Source of the DNA: an uncultured Selenomonadales bacterium
GTDB taxonomy: Bacteria; Bacillota; Negativicutes; Selenomonadales; Selenomonadaceae
Reading direction: 5' to 3'
Length of the DNA: 7,233 nt
Assembly: GCA_937877565.1 (NCBI GenBank)
Contig: CALFJB010000039.1
Span: forward strand, 1 to 7,233
Made by a program: the position numbers and the translations under genes. Shown piece after piece: positions 1 through 4,922 of the stretch. The notes under the pieces are model-generated. The model was not told the DNA's origin. It saw only the letters and a list, made by a program, of their open reading frames with translations, and made no database searches. Position 1 is the first letter of the stretch. The number at the start of each line of letters is the position of its first letter.

Positions 1-659
1 CCTGCCAATCTGTAACAACGCCGATTATCTTTTATCGCCAAAATATTATTCGACAAAGACGCAAGCCCAATAAATTTTCCGCCGTCTTTGTAACCAACTT
101 CAACGAACTTTGCGCTACTTTCGCGGTTGCTGTCAAAATGCCAATCTTTTTCATCACCGACACCACTGTAAAAAACTTTTGAGTTGGAATAAATAATGAC
201 ACGTCCTGCACGTACAAAAACATCATCAGCTTTTGGAGAATTTAACGTGACAAGTTCCGCGCCGTTGAAATATTGTAAATGACCGCCGCTTGCTATTAAA
301 ACGCCGTCTTCAAATGGAAAATATTTAGGATAAAGTTCACCGCTAAGTTTTCCGATTGAATCAGACTTTATATTACCTTTGAAATCTGCAAGGCGTATTT
401 TTTTATCGTTATCAACGACGAGTATTAAAGAATTTATTGAATCGTAGACGACGGCAAAAATTTCAGTGTCTGATAAAATGTCCACAGTTCCTTCGACGGT
501 ACGCAATTTACCTGTAGCGGTGTCAACGTCCATATTCACACACTCTGCAAGCTGATTTTCTGCAATGGCGTCAACTTGCGCGGAAGTGTTTAAACCGTCG
601 GTAAAATCTGCGCGTGCAACTATATTTTGTTGCTCACCGTGTTTGCTGATTAGCTTCAT
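1..659 (-). CDS. Phage tail/neck (DNA-stabilisation-like) structural protein, N-terminal part
   Basis: The gene is cut by the left window edge; 219 N-terminal residues are visible, starting MKLISKHGEQQNIVARADFT. The start is an ATG whose last bases overlap the TGA of the preceding small gene (ATGA, 4-nt overlap), which implies translational coupling. The N-terminus carries a 'GLN...ENQLAECVNMDVDTATGKLR' type opening, split here as ENQLAEC and NMDVDTATGKLRTVEG. It is followed by repeated short beta-strand stretches (LILVVDNDKKIRLADFKG, GVLIASGGHLQYFNG, GRVIIYSNSKVFYSG) and then GDEKDWHFDS. This resembles propeller-like phage proteins such as the P22 gp10 (packaged-DNA stabilisation) or T7 gp12 type, which close the head or build the tail. 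The family assignment rests on pattern and on the neighbouring adaptor-like gene. A phage structural role is fairly likely; the exact family is uncertain. Confidence 0.6.
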   Translation of the reverse strand, partial: MKLISKHGEQQNIVARADFTDGLNTSAQVDAIAENQLAECVNMDVDTATGKLRTVEGTVDILSDTEIFAVVYDSINSLILVVDNDKKIRLADFKGNIKSDSIGKLSGELYPKYFPFEDGVLIASGGHLQYFNGAELVTLNSPKADDVFVRAGRVIIYSNSKVFYSGVGDEKDWHFDSNRESSAKFVEVGYKDGGKFIGLASLSNNILAIKDNRRCYRLA

Positions 660-868
660 TGTGTTTCACCCATAAAATCAGAAATGTTCCTAAAACCAGT
701 ATAAACCTCATCGCCGGTTTTTGTGTATCCTATAAGTTGCCGGACACTTTCTTTGTCAACACTTACCCAAGTCCCAACGTCATTGACAATATACGATCTA
801 CCTTCACGTTCCACGTAAAAACCGTACACCGCGCCGATTGCTGATTCTCCGCAAAATTTTATTGTCAT
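656..868 (-). CDS. Small phage-associated protein (70 aa), paralog of the 71-aa-class protein at 1947-2159
   Basis: A 70-residue protein, MTIKFCGESAIGAVYGFYVE..., of unknown function. The start ATG follows GGGGGCGATAAA, a weak G-rich ribosome site about 7 nt upstream. The stop overlaps the next gene's ATG by 4 nt, so it is co-translated with the tail/neck-like protein. Its C-terminal half, VDKESVRQLIGYTKTGDEVY, matches VDPFSLQKLAGYDKDGNEVW in the other small gene on the far side of the endonuclease (9 of 20 identical). The two are therefore distant paralogs. No signal peptide or membrane segment is visible. The position between adaptor and tail genes suggests a minor head-tail or assembly component, which is inference only. 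Confidence 0.7.
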   Translation of the reverse strand: MTIKFCGESAIGAVYGFYVEREGRSYIVNDVGTWVSVDKESVRQLIGYTKTGDEVYTGFRNISDFMGETQ

Positions 869-894
869 TTTATCGCCCCCGAATAGATTTAGCC

Positions 895-923
895 AATAAA
901 AATACCGCTTGACGTTAGCGGTA
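895..923 (-). terminator. Terminator-like hairpin on the minus strand
   Basis: TACCGCT (903-909) and AGCGGTA (917-923) are perfect inverted repeats around a 7-nt loop. On the minus strand the stem is followed directly by TTTTTATT, as in a rho-independent terminator. It lies 35 bp upstream of the 656-868 start, so it would terminate or attenuate phage-strand transcription arriving from the 1947 side. On the plus strand the downstream sequence is not a clean T-run. No obvious strong promoter for 656-868 is seen after it. Confidence 0.45.
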
Positions 924-969
924 CCGTTTGTTAAAATACGTTCTGAAAAATAAATATATCAACGGATTA

Positions 970-1016
970 ATTCCGTAGGAATTTCTGTTTGCTTATTTTA
1001 AACTTTCCTGCGGAAT
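970..1016. repeat. Inverted repeat in front of the endonuclease-Rha gene
   Basis: ATTCCGTAGGAA (970-981) and TTCCTGCGGAAT (1005-1016) form a 12-bp dyad with one G-T pair in RNA and a 23-nt spacer. The right arm ends 5 nt before the AAGGAGG ribosome binding site at 1022-1028. It could be an RNA stem in the 5' leader, or an operator bound as DNA by the Rha-containing product. The sequence does not decide between these. Confidence 0.5.
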
Positions 1017-1020
1017 AAGT

Positions 1021-1036
1021 CAAGGAGGTTTTTTTT
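1021..1036 (+). promoter_or_regulatory. Ribosome binding site with T-run spacer, fixing a GTG start
   Basis: AAGGAGG at 1022-1028 is nearly a full anti-SD complement. It is followed by eight T residues and then GTG at 1037. The spacing is ideal and sets the GTG as the start of the endonuclease-Rha gene. Confidence 0.75.
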
Positions 1037-1936
1037 GTGAAGAATAAGAATCGCGAAATTGTTTCCGAATTGTTGAAGGTTTATCCTTTCGACATTGAAC
1101 CTTTGCTTGACGAAATTTTCAAGCCCATAAAAAATTATTCCGAGTACGAAGTTTCAAATTACGGACGTGTGAAAACTTTGAAGAATGGTAATGCTAAAAT
1201 TTTGACGCCGATAGCTATGGGAAATTATTTGGCAGTGAATCTTCATCACAAAGGAAATAGAAAGCTTAGTTTGATTCATCGCCTTGTTGCCGAAACATTT
1301 ATCCCTAATCCTAATCGACTGCCGGAAGTAGATCATAAAAACGGAATGAGATTTAATAATCACGTTGACGGCTTGGAATGGGTCACGCATTCGGAAAATA
1401 TGCGTCGGTATCGTGCTAATAAGCGCGGCGAATTTATCGACTCCGAAGAAAAAGTTGACTTGAATTTGGTTTTTGTTCAGAACAATCAAGCCGTAACGAC
1501 AAGCCTTATCGTTGCACAATATTTTGAGAAACGTCACGATAATGTTTTGCAAGCTATTGAAGAATTGATTAACGCAATCGAATATTTGGATAACCTGCAA
1601 AATAAGGACGTTGCGATAGCCCAAATGTTCACGAAGTCCGAATACATCGACGGCAAAGGCGAAGTACGCCCGATGTATTATCTTAATCGTGACGGCTTTA
1701 CTTTGTTGGCGATGAGTTTCACCGGCACAAAGGCGTTGAAGTTCAAATTAAAATATATCGCCGCGTTTAATCATATGGAACAACTTTTGAAAAATCCTCC
1801 TGCGCCTGAAAACAAATTGCCGATACGCGAAAAATATTCAATGTTAATGGAGATCGTCCGGCTTATCAAAGATGATGACGCACTTAGGAATAAATGGCTT
1901 GAAAAAATTTTGGAATTAGTCGTTGTGACAATGTAA
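1037..1936 (+). CDS. NUMOD4-HNH homing-endonuclease module fused to a phage Rha regulatory domain
   Basis: This 299-aa protein has three parts. Residues about 28-49 (FKPIKNYSEYEVSNYGRVKT) are a NUMOD4-type DNA-binding module. Residues about 79-122 are an HNH_3-type nuclease: IHRLVAETFIPNP, then VDHKNG with His100, and WVTHSEN with Asn121. Residues about 144-250 match the phage Rha family: AVTTSLIVAQYFEKRHDNVL, then YYLNRDGFTLLAMSFTG and KYIAAFNHME. The C-terminal 50 residues are charged and unassigned. HNH-NUMOD proteins are typically free-standing or intron homing endonucleases; Rha proteins are phage regulators with antirepressor-like placement. The gene lies antisense between two co-directional phage structural genes, 10 bp from the convergent 1947 stop, as expected for a mobile insertion. 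By position against I-HmuI-type HNH enzymes, the usual Asn 12 residues after the catalytic His is Gly112 (DGLEWVT instead of xNLEWVT), so cleavage may be impaired. Domain calls are strong; activity is unknown. Confidence 0.88.
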   Translation: MKNKNREIVSELLKVYPFDIEPLLDEIFKPIKNYSEYEVSNYGRVKTLKNGNAKILTPIAMGNYLAVNLHHKGNRKLSLIHRLVAETFIPNPNRLPEVDHKNGMRFNNHVDGLEWVTHSENMRRYRANKRGEFIDSEEKVDLNLVFVQNNQAVTTSLIVAQYFEKRHDNVLQAIEELINAIEYLDNLQNKDVAIAQMFTKSEYIDGKGEVRPMYYLNRDGFTLLAMSFTGTKALKFKLKYIAAFNHMEQLLKNPPAPENKLPIREKYSMLMEIVRLIKDDDALRNKWLEKILELVVVTM

Positions 1937-1946
1937 TAAGCCGTCA

Positions 1947-2159
1947 TCATTTTATTTTTCTCCAAACTTCATTGCCGTCTTTGTCGTAGCCTGCTAATTT
2001 TTGCAAAGAAAACGGATCTACAAAACTGAAAATTTCTTTTCCTGCACGGATTTCAGCAAAGCCTGTATACCTTCCGGCGTCGAGTAAATCTCCTGAAACA
2101 ATTTCATCAGTATAAATTATCTTCCCGCGATATTTATTTGGTACTTCCATTTCAATCAC
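1947..2159 (-). CDS. Small phage-associated protein (about 70 aa), paralog of 656-868
   Basis: The protein has unknown function. The preferred start is GTG at 2159, which overlaps the adaptor-like gene's TGA by 4 nt (GTGA) and has AAAGG about 6 nt upstream. TTG at 2162 and ATG at 2150 are alternatives. The C-terminus VDPFSLQKLAGYDKDGNEVW resembles that of the 70-aa protein across the endonuclease gene. The protein ends WRKIK. It converges with the endonuclease-Rha gene, leaving only 10 bp and no terminator between. Coupled translation with the adaptor-like gene suggests a minor virion or assembly role; this is inference. Confidence 0.68.
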   Translation of the reverse strand: MIEMEVPNKYRGKIIYTDEIVSGDLLDAGRYTGFAEIRAGKEIFSFVDPFSLQKLAGYDKDGNEVWRKIK

Positions 2160-2872
2160 CAATAACCTTTCACAACCGTACCTGCAGGCGGTGGCATTAA
2201 AATTTGAGAAATCTGCGCGTGTATGTTCGCCAAAATTTGTTGCTCCATTTGAATATCATATTCGTTTGAAAGTGCAAGCCGCATTGACGCATACTCTATC
2301 AGAAAATCTTCAAACTCTTTCATAAGCGGCAACGAATCGTATAATTTCAATTCTTCAATGTCATCAATCATCCGCAAGGTGTATGCAGTTTCTTTTTTCG
2401 GCTTTGGATAAATTTTCAACTCTTTCAAACCAACTCGATAAAAACAACGCGGTTTACCTTCCGCCGTTCTGTGTCGTATGTGATGAAATGTTGTTTCTTC
2501 CAACTGTCTTTCATCAAAAATTTTCGTGTCGTACTGCGAATAAATATGCGTTGCATTGCCGAAAACTTTATCAAAGTTTGAGCGTATATTTTTACTTGCA
2601 AAATTTGTCGTCGATGAAATAATTTTGTCGCCAGCCGTTAGTTCAATTATTTTCATTGGGATATGTCTCAACGTGATTGTATCTTCACCCGCTTGCAAAA
2701 TTCCTGCCGTTGTATCCATAATCAGTTCCGGCTGTATTTCTGCGATTGTCCTGCGAATTACCCTGTAGCCCGCGTTTATCACGTTCAAAATATCTCTGTC
2801 ATCATAATTTATACAGTCTTCGTCGTGAATCGCTATCCTAATTTTTCGTACAACTTCTTTAATTGGTGTCAT
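2156..2872 (-). CDS. Phage head-tail adaptor/connector-like protein (DUF6682-type)
   Basis: The protein is about 238 aa and begins MTPIKEVVRKIRIAIHDED. I prefer ATG at 2872 over the GTG at 2881, because AAAGGAAG (2881-2888) ends 8 nt before this ATG and contains part of the GTG. The layout fits phage adaptor proteins that join portal to tail. The N-terminal helix has 'YDDRDILNVINAGYRVIRR' (substrate-free, helical), with a beta-rich middle (GEDTITLRHIPMKIIELTAG) and a C-terminal helix pair (FEDFLIEYASMRLALSNEYD) ending PPPAGTVVKGYW. It overlaps the next small gene by 4 nt. In a typical phage the gene before it would encode the major capsid protein; here it is instead preceded, 18 bp away, by the metallopeptidase fragment. 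The structural-phage call is good; the exact family name is from memory. Confidence 0.7.
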   Translation of the reverse strand: MTPIKEVVRKIRIAIHDEDCINYDDRDILNVINAGYRVIRRTIAEIQPELIMDTTAGILQAGEDTITLRHIPMKIIELTAGDKIISSTTNFASKNIRSNFDKVFGNATHIYSQYDTKIFDERQLEETTFHHIRHRTAEGKPRCFYRVGLKELKIYPKPKKETAYTLRMIDDIEELKLYDSLPLMKEFEDFLIEYASMRLALSNEYDIQMEQQILANIHAQISQILMPPPAGTVVKGYW

Positions 2873-2890
2873 TATCTTCACTTCCTTTCG

Positions 2891-3457
2891 CTAAGTTGAC
2901 ACGGCTTGTTTGGCAAGATAACGCAAAAACATAAACCCTGCCGCATAAACATATACATCATTCAATGTACTGTTCAAATTCAAATATGTTTGCAACTTTG
3001 AAGAATTTCCCGCAAGTTCTGCAATTTGACTTCGGCGATGGTCATCAATGCCGTGAACCAGTTCCGCCGCGCCTTCTTGTATAAAAAGCGGCAAATAATT
3101 AAAATATTTAATCTTCGCCGCCATAACCGCGTGTACCATTTCGTGCGCAATCGTCCTGTCCAAGTAAGCAGTTGCATTTTGACCTACGCCGTTTAAATTG
3201 TCCGCAGAAAGATTTTCATAATAGTGACAATTTATGCGAAGCAAAAGAGAACCCAATTCAGTATATGGAATTGCGGTATCAGTTTTATAACCTCTCCTTA
3301 CCGCCGCAAGTTCTTGTGTCGTTGAATCCTCATAGAAAACTACGTCCAATTCATTCAGCGAAACATCGCTGTCATTGAAAGAATAGCCGAAAGATTCTTC
3401 TATCAACTCCAAACTTTTTTCAATCCACCAAGTATAAAGCGCACCGACGATAAATTT
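2891..3457 (-). pseudogene. Zinc metallopeptidase domain, out-of-frame C-terminal part of the RTX protease gene
   Basis: This reads as the continuation of the 3465-4643 gene, shifted out of frame by the 25-bp duplication. It runs from KFIVGALYTWWIEKSLELI through the catalytic HEMVH (in TIAHEMVHAVMAAK). About 19 residues after HEMVH comes LPLFIQEGAAELVHGIDD, whose Glu is the likely third zinc ligand of a peptidase-MA/gluzincin fold. The end is AAGFMFLRYLAKQAVST and TAG. I recall this domain from flagellinolysin-like and RTX-linked proteases of Negativicutes and clostridia. The only in-frame start candidates are internal TTG-type codons without a ribosome site, so independent translation is unlikely. 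Removing one duplicate gives an uninterrupted 576-codon frame (including stop) from 4643. The catalytic residues are intact, so the disruption looks recent or reversible. The A+T-richer composition resembles the phage side more than the RTX side. Confidence 0.82.
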
Positions 3458-3505
3458 TTGACTGTCAGTAAGCGTCGAAATTTTGACTGTCAGTAAGCGT
3501 CGAAA
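3456..3505. repeat. Exact 25-bp tandem duplication causing a frameshift
   Basis: Positions 3456-3480 and 3481-3505 are identical; each begins ttttgactgtc and ends aagcgtcgaaa. The bases flanking the pair break the repeat on both sides, so the unit is exactly 25 bp. Because 25 is not a multiple of 3, minus-strand translation reads STLTDSQ from the first copy and then NFDAY and a stop inside the second. With one copy the reading is STLTDSQKFIVGALYTWW. Confidence 0.97.
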
Positions 3506-4643
3506 GTTCGGGAACTTTGACGTTGAGTCCGCGAATTGAAAAAGTATTTGACGTAGGATAAATTACCGAGCTGGATTCGGGAACAATCTTTTCAGCAGTT
3601 TTCGTAGTTTCGCCGCCTGCGTCTGAACCTGTTATCGCGCCCGTATCGGAATTGTCAAGCACGATGCCGCAATATTTTGCGAGAAAATCGGGATCGGCGG
3701 CATCGGAAATGATTTTTGCGATCAACGTATCGGAATTGGAGTACTGCCCGCCGGTCACTGCGTTTATTGCATTGTTGAGAATGTCAGAAGCGACCGTACT
3801 TGTCGAATTTGCCATCGAATTCATAAAGCGTTTGATGACATCTTGCGGAGTTTTCGCATCCGAACCGCCGTAAATCGCCGCCGCGCGATTCGGCTCCGTG
3901 CTGTCGACAACCTTGAGATAATGCCCTTTTGCATTTTTGACCGTGAGATTGCCGTCATTCGTGGTCAAAATTACATCATTGCCTTCGATCGTCGATTGCG
4001 TGAGTGCACCGGTCAAACTGATGACATCTTCGCCGCCGTAGCCGACGATGGTGTTGTCGCCGTTTTCCTGAACGAAAACTTCCGAACTCTCGGTGCCGTT
4101 GAAAACGGCATTGCCGCCGCCGATCAATGTCATATTGTCGACGGACGCTCCGTTATAGTACTCGAAAGAGATATTCGCCGCATCGGACGAATCGCCTTCC
4201 GCGCGGATAATGAGATCAACGCCGTCATTTGTTGCAGACAATCGAATCAGATTGGAACCCGCGCCCGCCTCAATGCGTGTCGTATCGGTTGCCCACAACG
4301 TCAGAGTATCATTGCCGGAACCGGTCGCAACGGTTGTCTTAAGTGCATCGTCGTCGACGTAGATGGAATCATCACCCGCGCCGCCGTTGATTGACGCGTA
4401 AGACGCAAATACTCGAATGCGATCGTTGCCTTCGCCGCCGTCAATAGTAACATTGTCGGCGTTGTTGTTAACGGAATCGTTGCCGCCGTCGGCATTGATG
4501 AATGCGCCGAAGGCTTGACTGTCATTGTAAATATTGTCGTCGCCGTCACCCGCATTGATCGTTACATTCACGCCCCAATTTTGAAGCGTATCGGCGTCAC
4601 TTGTTCCGCTGAACAAAGTATTATCGGTTGTATTTTGTGCCAT
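3465..4643 (-). CDS. RTX-like Ca-binding repeat protein, truncated N-terminal part of an RTX metallopeptidase
   Basis: As it stands this encodes 392 aa. I chose ATG at 4643 (MAQNTTDNTLFSGTSDADTL) because AGGAG lies 8 nt upstream; the ATG at 4649 is only 2 nt from it. Residues about 30-135 hold imperfect repeats of roughly 20 residues with a Gly/Asp core (INAGDGDDNI, IDGGEGNDRI, INGGAGDDSI, ATGSGNDTL, IEAGAGSNLI), as in Ca-binding RTX beta-rolls. Residues about 195-245 form an RTX cap (GDNTIVGYGGEDVISL). A linker follows (about 265-345), with YCGIVLDNSDTGAITGSDAG, leading toward the peptidase domain. Translation ends at once inside the 25-bp duplication with the unrelated tail NFDAY. No cleavable signal peptide is seen, so export by a type I-like route is plausible but not shown. 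The product would be a surface or secreted protein without its protease. Confidence 0.85.
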   Translation of the reverse strand: MAQNTTDNTLFSGTSDADTLQNWGVNVTINAGDGDDNIYNDSQAFGAFINADGGNDSVNNNADNVTIDGGEGNDRIRVFASYASINGGAGDDSIYVDDDALKTTVATGSGNDTLTLWATDTTRIEAGAGSNLIRLSATNDGVDLIIRAEGDSSDAANISFEYYNGASVDNMTLIGGGNAVFNGTESSEVFVQENGDNTIVGYGGEDVISLTGALTQSTIEGNDVILTTNDGNLTVKNAKGHYLKVVDSTEPNRAAAIYGGSDAKTPQDVIKRFMNSMANSTSTVASDILNNAINAVTGGQYSNSDTLIAKIISDAADPDFLAKYCGIVLDNSDTGAITGSDAGGETTKTAEKIVPESSSVIYPTSNTFSIRGLNVKVPELSTLTDSQNFDAY

Positions 4644-4650
4644 ATACATC

Positions 4651-4683
4651 TCTCCTTTTTGACACTCTCCACGCCTAAAGGCG
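4651..4683 (-). promoter_or_regulatory. Ribosome binding site and small leader hairpin of the RTX protease gene
   Basis: AGGAG (4652-4656) lies 8 nt before ATG 4643. Just upstream, CGCCTTTAGGCG (4672-4683) is a short GC-rich palindrome. GGA triplets recur through the leader (AAGGAC, AAGGAT, TGGAGA, AAGGAGA). That would fit CsrA-type control, but only as a suggestion. Confidence 0.55.
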
Positions 4684-4709
4684 ACGGATCCTTGAGAAGT
4701 TTGAACTCG

Positions 4710-4746
4710 GGTTAGTCCTTATTCGCTATTACGCGAAAGGCTAACC
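4710..4746 (-). promoter_or_regulatory. Stem-loop in the 5' leader of the RTX protease gene
   Basis: On the minus strand GGTTAG (4746-4741) pairs with CTAACC (4715-4710). Inside it CCTT pairs with AAGG and TCGC with GCGA, with a small bulge and the loop GTAATA. This makes one long hairpin near the predicted 5' end of the transcript. No known riboswitch consensus is recognised, and there is no T-run after it, so it is not a terminator. Confidence 0.55.
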
Positions 4747-4755
4747 GTCGTTTCG

Positions 4756-4785
4756 ATAATACAGTAAATCGATCGTACGTTGTAA
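4756..4785 (-). promoter_or_regulatory. Alternative promoter for the RTX protease gene
   Basis: Minus-strand TTACAA (4785-4780), an 18-bp spacer and TATTAT (4761-4756). Transcription from here would start just before the leader stem-loop. It has a weaker -35 than the upstream candidate. Confidence 0.35.
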
Positions 4786-4814
4786 ATTGTTAAACAAAAA
4801 GTTTTTTTTGTCAA
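4786..4814 (-). promoter_or_regulatory. Sigma70-type promoter candidate for the RTX protease gene
   Basis: Minus-strand TTGACA (4814-4809) is a perfect -35 box. It is followed by a 17-bp A/T-rich spacer and AACAAT (4791-4786), a 4-of-6 match to the -10 box. It lies between the upstream gene's terminator and the RTX start and would give a leader of about 135 nt. Confidence 0.5.
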
Positions 4815-4826
4815 CAATCAAACAAC

Positions 4827-4855
4827 AAAAAAAGAGGAGCATCGATTGATGCTCC
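4827..4855 (-). terminator. Rho-independent terminator of the SD-repeat/RTX surface protein gene
   Basis: A perfect 8-bp stem, GGAGCATC with GATGCTCC (4836-4843 and 4848-4855), has a 4-nt loop. On the minus strand it is followed by TC and seven Ts (4833-4827). It lies about 70 nt past the stop at 4923 and separates this gene from the downstream RTX protease gene. Confidence 0.88.
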
Positions 4856-4922
4856 CCGCAAATTATTCGGAGTGTCGAATATCGGTTACCGTCAATTCGT
4901 CACTTCAATTCGTTCATGTATC

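Noticed and set aside
1154..1624. 156-aa minus-strand frame inside the endonuclease-Rha gene
   Set aside because: The plus-strand protein has clear domains across the same bases; the antisense frame has none.
869..1946. Group I intron or split gene carrying the endonuclease
   Set aside because: Both flanking small genes look complete with their own starts and stops, and I see no intron core; a free-standing insertion fits better.
3450..3510. Programmed ribosomal frameshift joining the RTX and peptidase frames
   Set aside because: A +1 shift would be needed and no classic slippery site is present, while the exact 25-bp duplication fully explains the frame change.
3843..4394. 183-aa open frame on the plus strand opposite the RTX protease N-terminal part
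   Set aside because: Arg/Ala/Ile-rich shadow of the Gly/Asp repeats; no ribosome site or family resemblance.
4786..4816. Second terminator formed by the A-run and T-run around 4796-4809
   Set aside because: The pairing is weak and A/T only; the region is better read as promoter spacer, with the true terminator at 4827-4855.
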